Assembly (NCBI RefSeq): GCF_050624435.1
Contig: NC_134536.1
Coordinates: forward strand, 127,682,758 to 127,746,757
Reading direction: 5' to 3'
Length of the DNA stretch: 64,000 nucleotides
Source of the DNA: Tenrec ecaudatus
Taxonomy: Eukaryota > Chordata > Mammalia > Afrosoricida > Tenrecidae
Shown: positions 53,456 to 64,000 of the stretch, piece by piece
Numbering within the stretch: the first letter of the stretch is position 1
Layout: each line of letters opens with the position of its first letter
The notes under the pieces: model-generated
What the model was told of the DNA's origin: nothing
The model's input: the letters and a program-made list of their open reading frames with translations, nothing else
Databases searched by the model: none
Program-made: the position numbers and the translations under genes

Positions 53456-54374
53456 CTCCTAAAGTCAGGACACTTCTTTAGCGCCAGGATGCTTGTGTCA
53501 AGGGTCTGGGAGGGGATTCTGCAGATCACGGCTGCTTCACAAGTATTTATTAAAGGGCTTCAGGTCAGAGCACTCTGGGGATGGCTGTGCTCAGGTGTGT
53601 AAATGTGTGTGTGTGGTGGGGGAAGAGTCGGGTGAATTCACGCAGCCTATGGAAATGGAAGGAGCCTTTGGCTTCCACATGTTGGTATGGGTGTGTGTGA
53701 ACATCACACACACAGAATGTACACAGGGCTGTGTACCGGGGAAGCTGGAAGGTAAATGCAAGTCTCTGGGGTCAGTAACCAGGCTTCTACATTGGCCTCC
53801 CTTCTCGACTTCTGACTTCAGTGCACCCCAGAAGTGATGGAGACAGCCATTCCCCACTCCTGTCTCTCTCTTCTCAGACTCCCGGAGGCTTGACCAGGCT
53901 GCAATCAGTGCACCCAGTACTACCCATTTGCACTTCTATCCTAAGGAAGGTGGACAATTCTGGGAGCTTCTCCCCAAGGGGGCACAGCAGAGGAAGGATG
54001 CTTCCCAGCTGGAGTGGCTATGGTCATCCTTCTCCCTCCAGTCCCAAAACAGGGCAGGCAGGCTGCATGCTGGCCAATAATCCCACATTACAGGGAAGAG
54101 CAGAGCAGGAAGGGGTGGAGGCCAGGCTGCACTAAGCTCTAATTGTGGGGGTGGAGTTGTTGGGTTCTTTCATCCTGGGTAGCTGCTCTCAAAGCCAGCA
54201 CTGGGCTGAGAGGCCTTATGAAGGAAGGAAGAGAGGGACCGGAGACAGAATATTGTGGGGGAGAGAGTGCCTTCCCTCCACAGGGGTGCTCCAGCCAGCT
54301 GTTTCATGGAATGTCTCCAGTCGGACACTGAAGAGCTGAGGTTTTAGCTGTCAGTGTGAAGAGAGAGTGTGCGT

Positions 54375-54401
54375 GGTGTGTGTGTGTGTGTGTGTGTGTG
54401 G
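54375..54401. repeat. (GT)n microsatellite
   Basis: About 13 GT units. Confidence 0.9.
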
Positions 54402-54514
54402 CAGAGGCTTGCTACATTTTAGGTGAACTTATGGTTGTTATTTTACCCTTAAGAAGCATGTGCCTGGTGGGGGTAGGGGAGTTAAAAGTTATGCTTTGGT
54501 TTATTTTCCTACAG

Positions 54515-54596
54515 GATGACTTGGGAAGTAATTCAGTTCCGGGAGGATTTCATCGAAGGCTTTGAACCACGGGAAGGCAGGGTCGTTGAATGGGAG
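54515..54596 (+). other. Exon-like antisense segment (82 bp)
   Basis: Plus strand, opposite to TMEM63B, inside its intron 1. A T-rich tract plus ACAG precedes it and GTAAGC follows. One frame is open throughout from an ATG 2 nt in (MTWEVIQFREDFIEGFEPRE, then GRVVEWE). I do not recognise the peptide. It may be a lncRNA exon, an unannotated small gene exon or chance. Confidence 0.3.
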
Positions 54597-54734
54597 GTAA
54601 GCTCTGTTACTATGTAGCTATGTAATCCCATAGCAAGAGGATATCAACATCGTCGCCCTCCTTGTTTACAAGGATGAGCAAAAATGTATCCACAAGGGGG
54701 AATAAAAGAGTAGTTAAAAGGACTCATTCAGGGC

Positions 54735-54935
54735 TTACTTAACTCTTACTCTGGTGCCAGGAGCAGTTTACTTCCCAGACACTAACTCAACCTCTCGCCA
54801 TCACAGCCCACAGGGCACCGAAGAGCGGAGAGGGTACCAATGCTGACCAAGGTCACACAGCCAGTCTGTGGTAGATGCAGCTCCAGACCAAGGCAGCCTG
54901 GTCCTGGAACATATGCCCTTAGCCACTGCACTTTG
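54735..54935 (-). mobile_element. MIR element
   Basis: ctggtgccaggagcagttta, aaggtcacacagccagtctg, cttagccactgca. Confidence 0.7.
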
Positions 54936-55109
54936 CTGCCCAGTCCAAGCAGGGGCCACTTCCACTTCCACCGGGGAGGCAGCTTTCACTCCGAAGAAAT
55001 GCCACCCAGGATTAAAACCCTCTGAACTTCCCTCTCGCTGACCCCTGCCTGGAGTTTCTTGTCTGAGTAAGCATAGGGGGGCAAGCTGAATAGCCTCAGG
55101 GGGCGGGGA

Positions 55110-55262
55110 GACAGCCCCCCTCCTTTCTAACCTGGGCAGATGACTTAACCACCTTCTTGTGCAAAAGGAGCACTGGAGCCCAGCTGTGTGGCGGTTTGGA
55201 AGATTAAACAAGATGATCCGTGTAGAGCTCTTCAGTGCAGTTCAAGGTAAATGGTCTCTTAA
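55110..55262 (+). mobile_element. MIR element
   Basis: agatgacttaaccaccttct, gaagattaaacaagatgatc, gtgtagagctcttcagtgc. Confidence 0.65.
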
Positions 55263-55569
55263 AATTGCCCTCCCCCCTATTTAAACAAGGTATGGAACGA
55301 AAGGAGTTGGTTTACTGGAAGGAAACTGGTAGAAATGAATACAAAACCCGGCGATTTTAATATGCTTAGAGCCCCTCCACCGGCAGGGGAGAGAGACCTG
55401 TTGAGGTCTGAGGGATTGTACTATGTTAGCCAGCCTGCCTCGGAGTGGCAGGGAACGCTCCCAAACTTTTCAAATAAGACCTGATCCATTGGGGCAGGCT
55501 GGGAGGAGTCAGGTAGGGTGATGCTAGACTAAGATGGGTCTGATTCCAAGAAGAGGACCCGTTTTTTGA

Positions 55570-55768
55570 TCGCTTGCCAGGCAAGGTGTCAGGCTCTGAA
55601 CGTGTGTCACCCAGTTTAGATCCCCACCGTGAACCTTGGAAGGAAGTGGCAGTAAAGGCACTTATTAAAGGAAGCGGAGGAGGCTCAGACAGGTTAAGTA
55701 ACTTGTCAAGGTCACACAGCTTCAAGAATGGTAGAGCTGGAATTTGAACCCAGGTCTCTATGAATCTG
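55570..55768 (-). mobile_element. MIR element
   Basis: cttgccaggcaaggtgtcag, ttaagtaacttgtcaaggtc, gaatttgaacccaggtctct. Confidence 0.8.
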
Positions 55769-56389
55769 TCATCCTTGGAGGGCATTTGTAGGATATCCAA
55801 AGGAAGGGGGGGGCTTCTGGCTACCCACCACCTGCCTCTGCTTTGCCACATTTCTCCCACCCTCGCACCTACAGCAGGCAGGGACTGTCATCGGGTGAAC
55901 CGACAGAAGCATGTGTCACCCTGGACATGTCAGAGCCTGGATCCTCTGGTGCCCTGGAAGAGCCAGGCTGCCCAAACACCAGATCTGAAGGCTGGCAGGC
56001 GCTACCACTCCCCTCCTTGCCTGAAGCCCCTCTTGAGAGGGGCAGCACATTAGTCTCTTTCTTCCTGGGTCGCTGGAGACCCAGGGAGAGGCAGACACTG
56101 AGTGGGGCTGAATAGGGTCGACTTGGCCCCCCAGGGTGGAGTCACGTTCAGCCGTGCCCCGAGTGGTCAGGCCTTTGCCCAGGGGAGCCAAGCAGGAGGC
56201 AGCACAGACAGAGCTCCAAGGGCAGGCAGCCCCATTGACCTCTTATCCCCACTTCCCAAGCGTCCTTCCATTTTTTCTGGGGAGCAAGGAGCCAGAGCTC
56301 TGGGGCTGTCCAGGAGGGACAAAGCGAACCCCCTCCCGCAGTGGGCCTGGGTTCCTCCTGCTCACTCCTAGGCTCAGCCTTCTCCCCGC

Positions 56390-57960
56390 CGCACCCTCCG
56401 ACGCAAGCCCGAGGGGCTCCTGATTGAACTGCCCTGTGCGGGGAGCGAGCAGAGGACGCACTCAGGGCTGGCCGCCTCCCAGTCCCCAGGCTGCCGCGGG
56501 CAGGGGCCGGCCTTGAGCCAGCACCCGGAAACCTGCCCCAACCTGGGGCCGGCAGCGGGGACGTTCGACCCGAAGAGCCGAAGAAAGGATCAGGCAGCCG
56601 AAGGCAGCGGACTCCGGGTCCCCGGAATAATAACCTGGGGGCGGGGGCGGCTGCCTCCCCACCCCGGCGGCGAGCTGGCGGGGCGCAGCTGGAAGCCCCG
56701 GAGGGCGCGCGGCGCACCTAGACCTGGCAGGTGGACGAAGAGTGGCGCCCAGGGGGTCCCACCCCTTGGGATCTCCAGGGGGCTGGGGACGGAGGGCGGT
56801 GCACATCTGGCCGCGCGGCCGGGCCCGAGGACTCACATCTGGTGCGGGATGGTGCGGGGCTGGGGCGAGCGCGCGCCACCGCTGGGTCCCGCAGGAGGTG
56901 GAAGGGAGGGGACGCGCAGCTGATTCTGGTCCACCCCCCCTCCCCGCCCCGGGGTGGCGGTGGGCTCCTCCAAGCGGAGCACGGGGGCTGGGGAGGGGGC
57001 GCGTACTCACCCCCAGGCGCAGACTCGGCTCCGGCTTGGAGCCCCGGCTCGGGGCGGGGCGGGGCTGGGGAAGGGGGGAGGGGGAGTCGCTGGGCGGCTC
57101 GAGCTCCGGGCTCCTGCGGCGGCCGCGGCAGTGGGTGGGGGAGGGGGAGCGGGAGGAGGGAGGGGGAGGACGAGGGGCAGGGCCTCGCGGGTCCCGCCCC
57201 CCACGCCAGCACACGCAAGGCCGCGCGCGCACCCTCCGCTCGCCACCTTCCCCCGCCGGCCCGGCCCGGCGCGCAGGCGCAAGGGGAGACTCGGGGGCGG
57301 GGCGAAGCCGGTGCCGAGACCGCGGCGGCGCGAAAGGCCGGGGCGGCGAGAGCGGTATGGCGGGCCGATCCCCCTAACCCCTCCTTCCAATCCCTGTCCA
57401 TCCTGCGGGAGGGGAAGCGCAGCCTCGGAGCGGGGTGGGCGACCAGAGGCCGCAGCGGCAGGGCCGGAGGCCCTTTGGGGTCCGAGGAAGGGCCCGGACG
57501 GGGAGGGGAGGCCTGGGGTCCTGCGGTGGGGTGGTCCCCGCGCCCCTGCGCGCGCTCACCTGCCTCCCGGGGGTGTGCGGCCTCCTGGGGCAGGTGCGCC
57601 GCTTGCAGGCCTTTGCGCGCCGCCCTTCTCACCCGGCGCCTTGGCTCCAGTGTGCCTCCTTCCCTTCTCCCGGCTTGGGTCTTAGATGACCCCGTGACTC
57701 ACCGGCCCGCGCTCCGTGCAGTGGGAGGGAGGCCCCGCTTTCACTTCTGCGTGCCCACCTGTGGCTCTGGCGCCAGGGGCTTCCCGGGACTCGCCGGCAA
57801 CGAGGCTGGTTCGGTGACCCCCGCGCGCGGGGCCTACGTGTGCAGCCCCTTTCTCCGGATCACGCACCCAGACTGCAAAAGCACGGGTGTGGGGTGGCGG
57901 GCGCGCCAGCCTGTTCGGTTTCATTCTGGATTCCCAGAGGCATTTTGCTTTTCGAGCTCA
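56390..57960. promoter_or_regulatory. CpG island promoter
   Basis: Dense CpG with many GC boxes (GGGGCGGGG-type around 57040-57070 and 57290-57310), in contrast to the CpG-poor surroundings. It lies just upstream of the inferred TMEM63B exon 1 and has no TATA box that I can see. In human the TMEM63B and MRPL14 starts diverge from a shared island, so this is probably bidirectional, but a plus-strand first exon could not be defined. Confidence 0.8.
57011..57130 (-). other. TMEM63B: TMEM63B candidate non-coding exon 1
   Basis: Coding starts in an exon whose acceptor is at 51820, so an upstream non-coding exon is required. In the CpG island a consensus donor GTGAGTACGC sits just below 57011 on the minus strand. 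The upper limit is a guess because no TSS can be read. A second donor-like GTGAGT at 56831-56836 is an alternative. Confidence 0.4.
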
Positions 57961-58638
57961 GAGGGAGCTTCCCATAGCGGACTGTAAACCAGCTTTTCCT
58001 CCCTGAGAGATGGGGTGGCTGGAATTTATCAAGGAATTCTTAAAAGGACACGTGCTAGAGTCACCACCGGGTTACCCGAGTAGTTTGGGAGCTACCTACC
58101 TACTGCCAACTGCCCCCATCTCTGCTGTCTGCTGGCTTCTCAAAGGACTCGTCCCAAACCGAGTGCCATTACTGAGTTAGAAAGGAGGCTTTGGACTGGA
58201 ATGGAACCTTTTGTAAATTGAGAATGAACTGACAGGTAGCCTGATGGGGGAAAGTGATGTATGTGCAACTCATTTTAAAAGCGATTTAACCATGGATGTG
58301 TTTGATATATGAATACTATGTCGAGAAAACTACTTAAAAAAAGAAAGAAAGAAACCAAACTTGACCAACGGTTACCATGGGTGAAGGGCAAACAGTTGTT
58401 ACTTAGGGGGCGTTGAGGTTATGTTAATGGCAGTGGAATAATCTGGAAAAGGATCTTAATGATGATTGTACAACACGGAGAGTATAATCCTTGGCACTGA
58501 ATTGTACAGGTTGAAGTTGCGGAATGGGGGGGAGAAAAAAGAAAGGAGGAAACAATTTTCCTCTTAGAAAACAAGGGCAGCATAGCAACCAAATCTCTTG
58601 ACTGGCAGAGAGGGAAAGAAAGACCCCAGGCTCTAAGG

Positions 58639-58828
58639 CAGTGATTCTCAACCTGTGGGTCGTGACCCCTGGGGGGGGTGTCAAATGACCCTTTCACAGG
58701 GGTCGCCAGATTCATAACACTAGCAAAATGATAGTGATGAACTAGCAACGAAAATAATTTTTTATGGTCACCACACCATGAAGACCTGTATTAAAGTCAC
58801 GCGGCATTAGGAAGTTTGAGAACCCCTG
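58639..58828 (+). mobile_element. SPIN-type hAT element (190 bp)
   Basis: Ends CAGTGATTCTCAACCTGTGG and TTTGAGAACCCCTG. Flanks ctctaagg (58631-58638) and ctctgagg (58829-58836) match at 7 of 8. Confidence 0.93.
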
Positions 58829-59489
58829 CTCTGAGGTGACAGCTAGATGGAGGCTTTGAGTGTGAGTGACTGCACAGCCCTGGCAAGGATCCCAGTGCGG
58901 TGTGTCAGGCCTGTCCAGCATCTCCCATGGCCAGGCTCCGACCCAAACTATTTGCTTTTCCAGATCCGGTCCCATTGACCCAAATGTAAAACGTTTGGGT
59001 CTGTTTTGATTTTACTCCTCAGCCACGCCTGAACTAGTTCCAACCAGTTGGAAACCCTGCTTGGAAATGAGAGGAGTGGCTCAGGACCATTATAAAAACA
59101 AAAACACAGCAGCAGACAAGCGCAGGGTGTGTTGCCCTTGGTAAAGGTTAGGTATTGTTTTGGACAGCGGCCTCAGGTATGTCCTCACCTGTAGATGGAT
59201 GCATTTTGGACTTGTGTCTGTGTGTCCCAGAAACGTTTGCAAAGCATCAGGGTTCTGGGTGCTTCCATCAGTCCCCTTGTCTTGAATTTTCAGTCGGCGT
59301 CCTAGAAATCATGGTAAGGAATGGGTCTTGTTCTTCAGGCAGGTTCCTACATGCCCAAGACAACAGGCAGTTCGGTGGTCAGGAAGTGCAATGGAAAAAT
59401 GAAGACTTGGTTGGGCATAGAAAATGTATACAGGGTTTGGTATCGGAATCGGGACATGGAGAAGAAAACAGGTTCTGTGGAGTTCCTGG

Positions 59490-59667
59490 GGCCTCATGGC
59501 GACCCGATGTGCGGCAGTTGAACTGTACCCCGTAGGCTTTGCACTGGCTGACTTTGGGGCGCAGCTCCCCAGAGCTTGCCTTTGTGGTGCCATTGGGTGG
59601 ACTCAACCTCCCAGCCCTTTGTCTAGCGGCTGAATTTGCTACCTGTGTGCACCACCAGGGACTCTGT
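59490..59667 (-). mobile_element. AfroSINE, diverged
   Basis: gcctcatggcgacccgatgt, agttgaactgtaccccgtag, caccaccaggg. Confidence 0.65.
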
Positions 59668-59871
59668 TCAGGAAGTAGATTGGCTGGATTAAGGGAAGGG
59701 CATTTTCCCTTAGGAGTCCCTGCATGGCATATAAGTTAGCTCGTCACCACTAGCTCACGGGGTGTCAGTTTGATCAGAGAATCACCTTGGAAATAAGGCC
59801 TGGTGTTCTGCTTACAAAAGGGCCCCCCCCCAAAAAAACCCCAACAAAACACAACCTAGCAAAACAAAACC

Positions 59872-60048
59872 CAACAAACCTGCCATTCCGATTCCTCGTG
59901 AGCCTATAGGACAGGGTAGTGATGCTCCCTGTAGGTTAACAGGAGTGCATGTGAATATGGGAGTAGGAAGCCCTGTTCTTCCCTGGAGTGGCTGGTGACT
60001 TTGAACTGCTGACCTTTTGGTTAGCCAGCCTTGAAAACCCCACGGAGC
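59872..60048 (-). mobile_element. AfroSINE
   Basis: ggacagggtagtgatgctcc, tggtgactttgaactgctga. Preceded by an A/C-rich (accaaaaca) stretch. Confidence 0.78.
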
Positions 60049-61334
60049 GTTTCCACTGTGCATGCCAGCGAGCATCAGCTCTTGTCGGAGTTACCTGGAG
60101 GGCAACTGACAACAAGCGTTTTTGAAAATGTGTGATTGAAGATGGAAATGGTTGGCTGCCTGGTGGGGGATGTCCTTGTACATTTTTTTTTTATTATTCT
60201 TGGCATTGTTTGGGGTAGGAATCGGCGGTTTTTGTGAAATGGAATCTGAATTTTTTTATTTTTCTTGAAAGACATGGCGTAGCCTTCCTTAAACTTTTTG
60301 GATGTATACCTTCTGTGGGACTTTTAGGAGACTGTTGACTCCATGGTCGTCAGGACCGGGTGGTCTGTTCCTTGTGTGGAACAGTGATATTCCCTTTGCA
60401 ACCACATGGTGCTGGCATGGGTATCGGGAAGGTAGACATGGAGGCTTCTGGGAGATGTATTTCCTCCGTTTCTCCCCCGCTTGTTTGGTCACACAATCGT
60501 GAGTCTGAACAGGCGGTGGGTTGCTGATCTATTTCTGTCCGCCCTGAGTTAGGAACTGCACGCCGTCTGTTGCCATCAAGCTGGCGAAGTGTCTGTGCGT
60601 CAGCGGACAGGCTCCAATGTCAGTCAGCCGGAAGGAAACACAGTAGCCGCGGTCCCTTCACGGGTTCCACAAAGCGCCCTCAGGAAAGACCCTCTCCGGA
60701 GCCCGTGTTGCGGTGTCCATGCTGTAGACTCTCTGGAGCCCCTTAGCTACCGCTGTCACGTTTGCCGGCTGGTCCGAGCTTGCGCCTTGCTAAGATGCCG
60801 GACGCTAAGCCACCGGTCTTTCCCACACCAGCTGGGTCTCCCTGGGGAAACGGGGTGACGTCAGCGAGGGAGGAAGAAAGGCGTGGCGATCTGGCGCTGG
60901 AAACCAGCCCGTGGAAACCTGACAGATCCCTGCAGAGCATTGTTCCAGATGAAGCCCTCTTTTATGGAGAGCGTGTTTGGAGAGCGTCAACTGAGGGTAT
61001 GTGATGAAGTCGAGGGGCGCAGGTGGCCGTGGTTTGAGCATGCTGGCTGTCGGGAACCGTCCAGGCGCTGGGTGCTACTGCACTCAACCGCTCGCTCGTG
61101 GGTCGGAGGGGAAGCCAGCTTGTTAGACCCGTCGCTCGTCCTTCATTCCATCCGCAGGGCTTGCCACGGTAGACCTATCGAAGGTGGGGTTCCCTATTGT
61201 TTAGACCTCTGGACAGTTCTTACGGTTGTGTCGGGGTGGGGGCCGGTGTTTAAGAATAGGTTGCATTTTTTATCCTTTTTAGAGATCAGTGGTTGCTCTT
61301 GAGTTTATCTTTTCACGTGACGGCCGCTGGGTGA

Positions 61335-61690
61335 ACCAGAACCAAACCACTGCTGCAGAGTTGATCCCAACTCGTAGCGACCCCACTGGGTGGAGTAGAA
61401 CTGCCCCCTGTGGGCTTCTGAGGCTGTAAATCTGTCCAGGGAAGAAAGATGAAGAACCCTTTCTATTTCTATACTAGGTTACAGGCCTGGGAACCCACGG
61501 GAGCAGCTCTACTCTGTCCTGTGGACTCGCCAGGAGCCTGGATCAACTCGGTAGCAGAGGGTTTGGGGGAGTTTGGGAAATCTTCGTAGAAAACCTCAAC
61601 TTTCTCCCTCAAAGCGGCTGGTGGGTTTGAACCGCCGAGCTTGCTGATGGCAGTCCAATGCTTAACCTGGCAGCGGCCCTCAGGACTCCT
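61335..61690 (-). mobile_element. AfroSINE cluster (nested)
   Basis: A reverse copy (61335-61455, gtagcgaccccactgggtgg) is followed by a forward 3' fragment (61487-61565, ctctactctgtcctgtgg) and the remaining reverse 5' part (61590-61690, gctggtgggtttgaaccgcc). This order suggests one SINE inserted within another. Confidence 0.65.
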
Positions 61691-62544
61691 TCATGGTGTG
61701 AGAGAGGGCTGCAATTCCGATCTCAGGAACACCCCTCGGCAGCATGTCCTGGGCTGTCCTAGGAAGTGACGGCTGGAAGCTCGCCGTTTGACTCCAGTCA
61801 GCATAAGAAAGGCCCCTCCTCAAAAACTTCTAAAACTCACCCATGTCTTTAGAAGAGAAAGGGAGTGTGTGTCTGCGCCCACATTCCAGGCGGGGTGACC
61901 TAAGGGGCCCCTGGTGAGCTACCCTGGGAATCTGGGAGCAAACTTTTCTCCCTGGCCAGGGTCGGGGGAGCAGTGTGCTGTTCCCTGGGCCTGGTTCCTA
62001 CTGGGCACTTCTGGGAGGGATTCCCCCCTGACCCAAGCTAGGCTAAAGCCCCTCCATGCCTGTGTCTGAGGGACCCCTCCCCAGGGCCCTGCCTGACCCA
62101 GTCGGGAGGCCTGCGGAATGACAGTGGGACGGGAGGAGGGCTGGAGGAGAGGTTTTCCATGAACAGCATCCCTGCTCTGACTCCAGGAACCCCTGGGCTG
62201 TTCTCTCTCTCCCTGCTGTCTTCTGCGCCCCCTGCCTTCTCCAGACGCCTGGCTCTACCACGAAGGGTTGCCGTTAGCTGCCATCAAGTCAACCCATCAT
62301 GGTGTCCCCATGCATGGGGGTCGTTCCTTGGGGACCGGGGGTGTTATTGGCTGATTTCTTTCAGGCTGATCACCGGGCTTTGCTCGTGGCTAGCTTCCGA
62401 GGTCTGTGGTAACCTGGCCAGCCTCCGAGCCACATGCCAGCTTGCGCTGGCTGGCAGAGTGGTGGCTGTGCCTGAGGGGCACTGACCAGGACTCGAACCC
62501 TGGTCTCCCACTGCCAAACCACCACTGCCCTCCTGAGAAGGCTG

Positions 62545-62722
62545 GTGGCTTGGTGCCATCACGTTGATTCTGGCTCACAGGGTTCCTGGGTGACAGAGGA
62601 ACTGCCCTGCAGGCTTTCCTGGGCCTGGGGGACGTCGTTTCTCCTGGGGAGCCAGGAAGGCGTGAGACCACCAGCCTGACAGATAGCCGCCAGGCGCTTA
62701 ACCACAGCGCCGGAGTGCCTTC
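62545..62722 (-). mobile_element. AfroSINE
   Basis: gccatcacgttgattctggc, gaggaactgccctgcaggct, gcgcttaaccacagcgccgg. Confidence 0.78.
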
Positions 62723-62859
62723 ACAGTAACTGTGCGTGTGCATAAGTAAGTAGAGCTCAACTGTACCCCTTGTCTCCACATGCGAGGTGTTTGGGACTGT
62801 AGGGGTTTTCCTAATGTGAGGTGGGGACACAGAGCTAGTGTCGTTAAAATCTTCACATT

Positions 62860-63022
62860 GGAAAACTGAGGAGCTGATACCAAGGGCTCAAGCAGAAAGC
62901 AAATGTTTCGAGAATGATGATGGCAACAAATGCACAAATGTGCTTGACACCATGGATCTATGTGTGGATTGTAATAAGAGTTGTACGAGCCCCCAGGAAA
63001 ATGATTTAATTAAAAAAAAACT
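62860..63022 (+). mobile_element. L1-like 3' tail
   Basis: gatgatggcaacaaatgcac, gtacgagcccccaggaaaat, then an A tail; here the usual aataaa is aggaaa. Confidence 0.6.
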
Positions 63023-63796
63023 TCACCTTGGAAAACCAGCTGGAATCGTGGAAAATTAGCACGAAAACACCACCACTACCACCTCTAAGAATCTCTGGAT
63101 TAAGTTCTTTCATAGCACCAGGATGTATCAGTGAAATAAATAAAAGCTTTTTTTTCCTTTTCTTTTTGTCAATCACTGAGGAATGGGCTCTTCCGCAGAT
63201 GGTTACCTGATCAGCTGCTAACCAAAATGTGGGCCGTGGGCACCCTGGGAAGAAAAGCCTGGCTCTTTGCCGCGCTGCCTCTCATAGGGGCCCCGTGAGT
63301 GGGGACCAGCCGCGCTCTGCCGTTCACCGCCTGCTTCTCCAGCTCCTGCATGTGAGGCTTCATTGCAGTGGCTGCGTAGAACTCAGACGGGGCTCACGCT
63401 GACAAGCTCCATCAAGGAGAGTAATAGGTCACAATGCGCAAGTGCTCAGGAGCATGCTACAAAGTTCTTTCAAAGAGCATGCCCCTCCTCTGGAAGTCAC
63501 AGCCTGGAGGCATTCTGCCCAAGCTCCCTGGATCTGCCAGCCTAGCTCCTCCAATGAAGGACCGAGAGGCACCCCGTGCCACAAGCCAGCCTCCTGCCCC
63601 AAAGCTCAGCTTTCCTTGCTCCGTGGGCCGGGAGGTCCCCCGCTCTGCCCCTCTGATGGATGCCACAGCTGGAGGGGCCCTGCACATGGACCTCGGGTTC
63701 AGGAACTGCGCGCTACCCCTGGCCCTGGCTGGTCACGAGGCCCATTTCTCCACTTCTCCGGGGGATCATTTTATACCCAGCCGAAACCCTGCTGGC

Positions 63797-63985
63797 GTCC
63801 TGGTTCTGGGGCTGCTAAGGGCGTGTGGTCAGCAGTTCAAAATCATCAGCCCCCTCGAGGGAGACAGATGAGGCTTTCTATTCCCCTACAGACTGCTCTT
63901 GGAAACCCACAGGGACAGTTCTGCTCTGACTTACAAGGTTGCTGTGAGTCAGTACCGACTTGATGGCGGTGAGTTTGGGGTTTCA
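63797..63985 (+). mobile_element. AfroSINE
   Basis: gtggtcagcagttcaaaatc, tggaaacccacagggacagt, gtcagtaccgacttgatggc. Confidence 0.85.
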
Positions 63986-64000
63986 GGACGACCGTGGACA

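Larger units (their letters stand above)
51820..57010. other. TMEM63B: TMEM63B intron 1 (about 5.2 kb)
   Basis: Contrary to the other large introns it is poor in AfroSINE and SPIN and holds several old MIR copies, as expected of regulatory intron DNA near a promoter. 52.0-53.2 kb shows no recognisable repeat or exon. Confidence 0.6.
57970..64000. other. Repeat-rich DNA beyond the CpG island
   Basis: No exon recognised. MRPL14, expected on the plus strand from human synteny, was not found by its coding sequence; this may be its first intron. 58.0-58.6 kb and 60.1-61.3 kb show no identified repeat. Confidence 0.5.

Noticed and set aside
56731-57987. 418-codon open frame on the plus strand across the CpG island, and long minus-strand frames of 256-304 codons over it
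   Set aside because: Very GC-rich DNA lacks stop codons by composition. The translations are Pro/Arg/Gly/Ala-rich with no domain, and they cross the inferred promoter.
60880-61010. Frame reading MPDAKPPVFPTPAGSP and onward
   Set aside because: No family recognised, no splice or promoter context, and it overlaps equally long antisense frames.
1-64000. CRISPR arrays, operons, tRNA or rRNA genes
   Set aside because: Spaced repeats here are eukaryotic satellites and SINEs. The only tRNA-like sequence is the SINE head, which is not a functional tRNA gene.

Overview
This is a mammalian nuclear window from an afrotherian, most probably a tenrec (Echinops-like). Three things in the sequence point there. 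Dozens of copies of the tRNA-like afrotherian SINE (AfroSINE) lie on both strands. Eight short hAT-type DNA transposons carry the ends and target-site duplications of SPIN elements, a horizontally transferred family that I know from tenrecs but not from elephants or hyraxes. Two genes correspond to the human 6p21.1 block TMEM63B-CAPN11. No prokaryotic, plasmid or phage features apply.

Both genes are on the minus strand, so they read from high to low coordinates. TMEM63B (CSC1-like protein 2, an osmo/mechanosensitive cation channel) runs from a CpG-island promoter near 57.0 kb to its stop codon at 35572. I placed all 23 coding exons to the base. They splice to an 833-residue protein, including the 39-nt cassette exon 4 and the Q619 codon known for Q/R RNA editing. 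Downstream, CAPN11 (a testis-type calpain) runs from about 19.3 kb, perhaps with an upstream exon near 32.8 kb, to a stop at 2288. Its 21 coding exons include a 12-nt microexon at 5362-5373. They give 696 residues from the conserved Met, with the protease triad Cys102/His260/Asn284 intact. Both genes look functional. They share orientation and synteny but no evident pathway.

Layout. 1-1.8 kb: intergenic, with microsatellite and old SINE remnants. 1.87-19.3 kb: CAPN11 body; its 7.25-kb intron before the protease/C2 microexon holds L1-like debris and a decayed gamma-type endogenous retrovirus. 19.3-32.8 kb: repeat-rich 5' intron or intergenic DNA with L1 tails, SINEs and the longest SPIN copy (546 bp). 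33.3-35.0 kb: short intergenic gap. 35.0-57.0 kb: TMEM63B. 56.4-57.9 kb: CpG island. 57.9-64 kb: repeat-rich DNA. MRPL14, which human synteny predicts diverging from the TMEM63B promoter on the plus strand, was not recognised here.

I did not find an unknown molecular machine. The most interesting material is the SPIN set with its target-site duplications, a CU tract just upstream of the TMEM63B cassette exon, a minimal 3-codon uORF 5 nt before the TMEM63B start, a minisatellite touching a CAPN11 splice acceptor, and an exon-like antisense ORF in TMEM63B intron 1.
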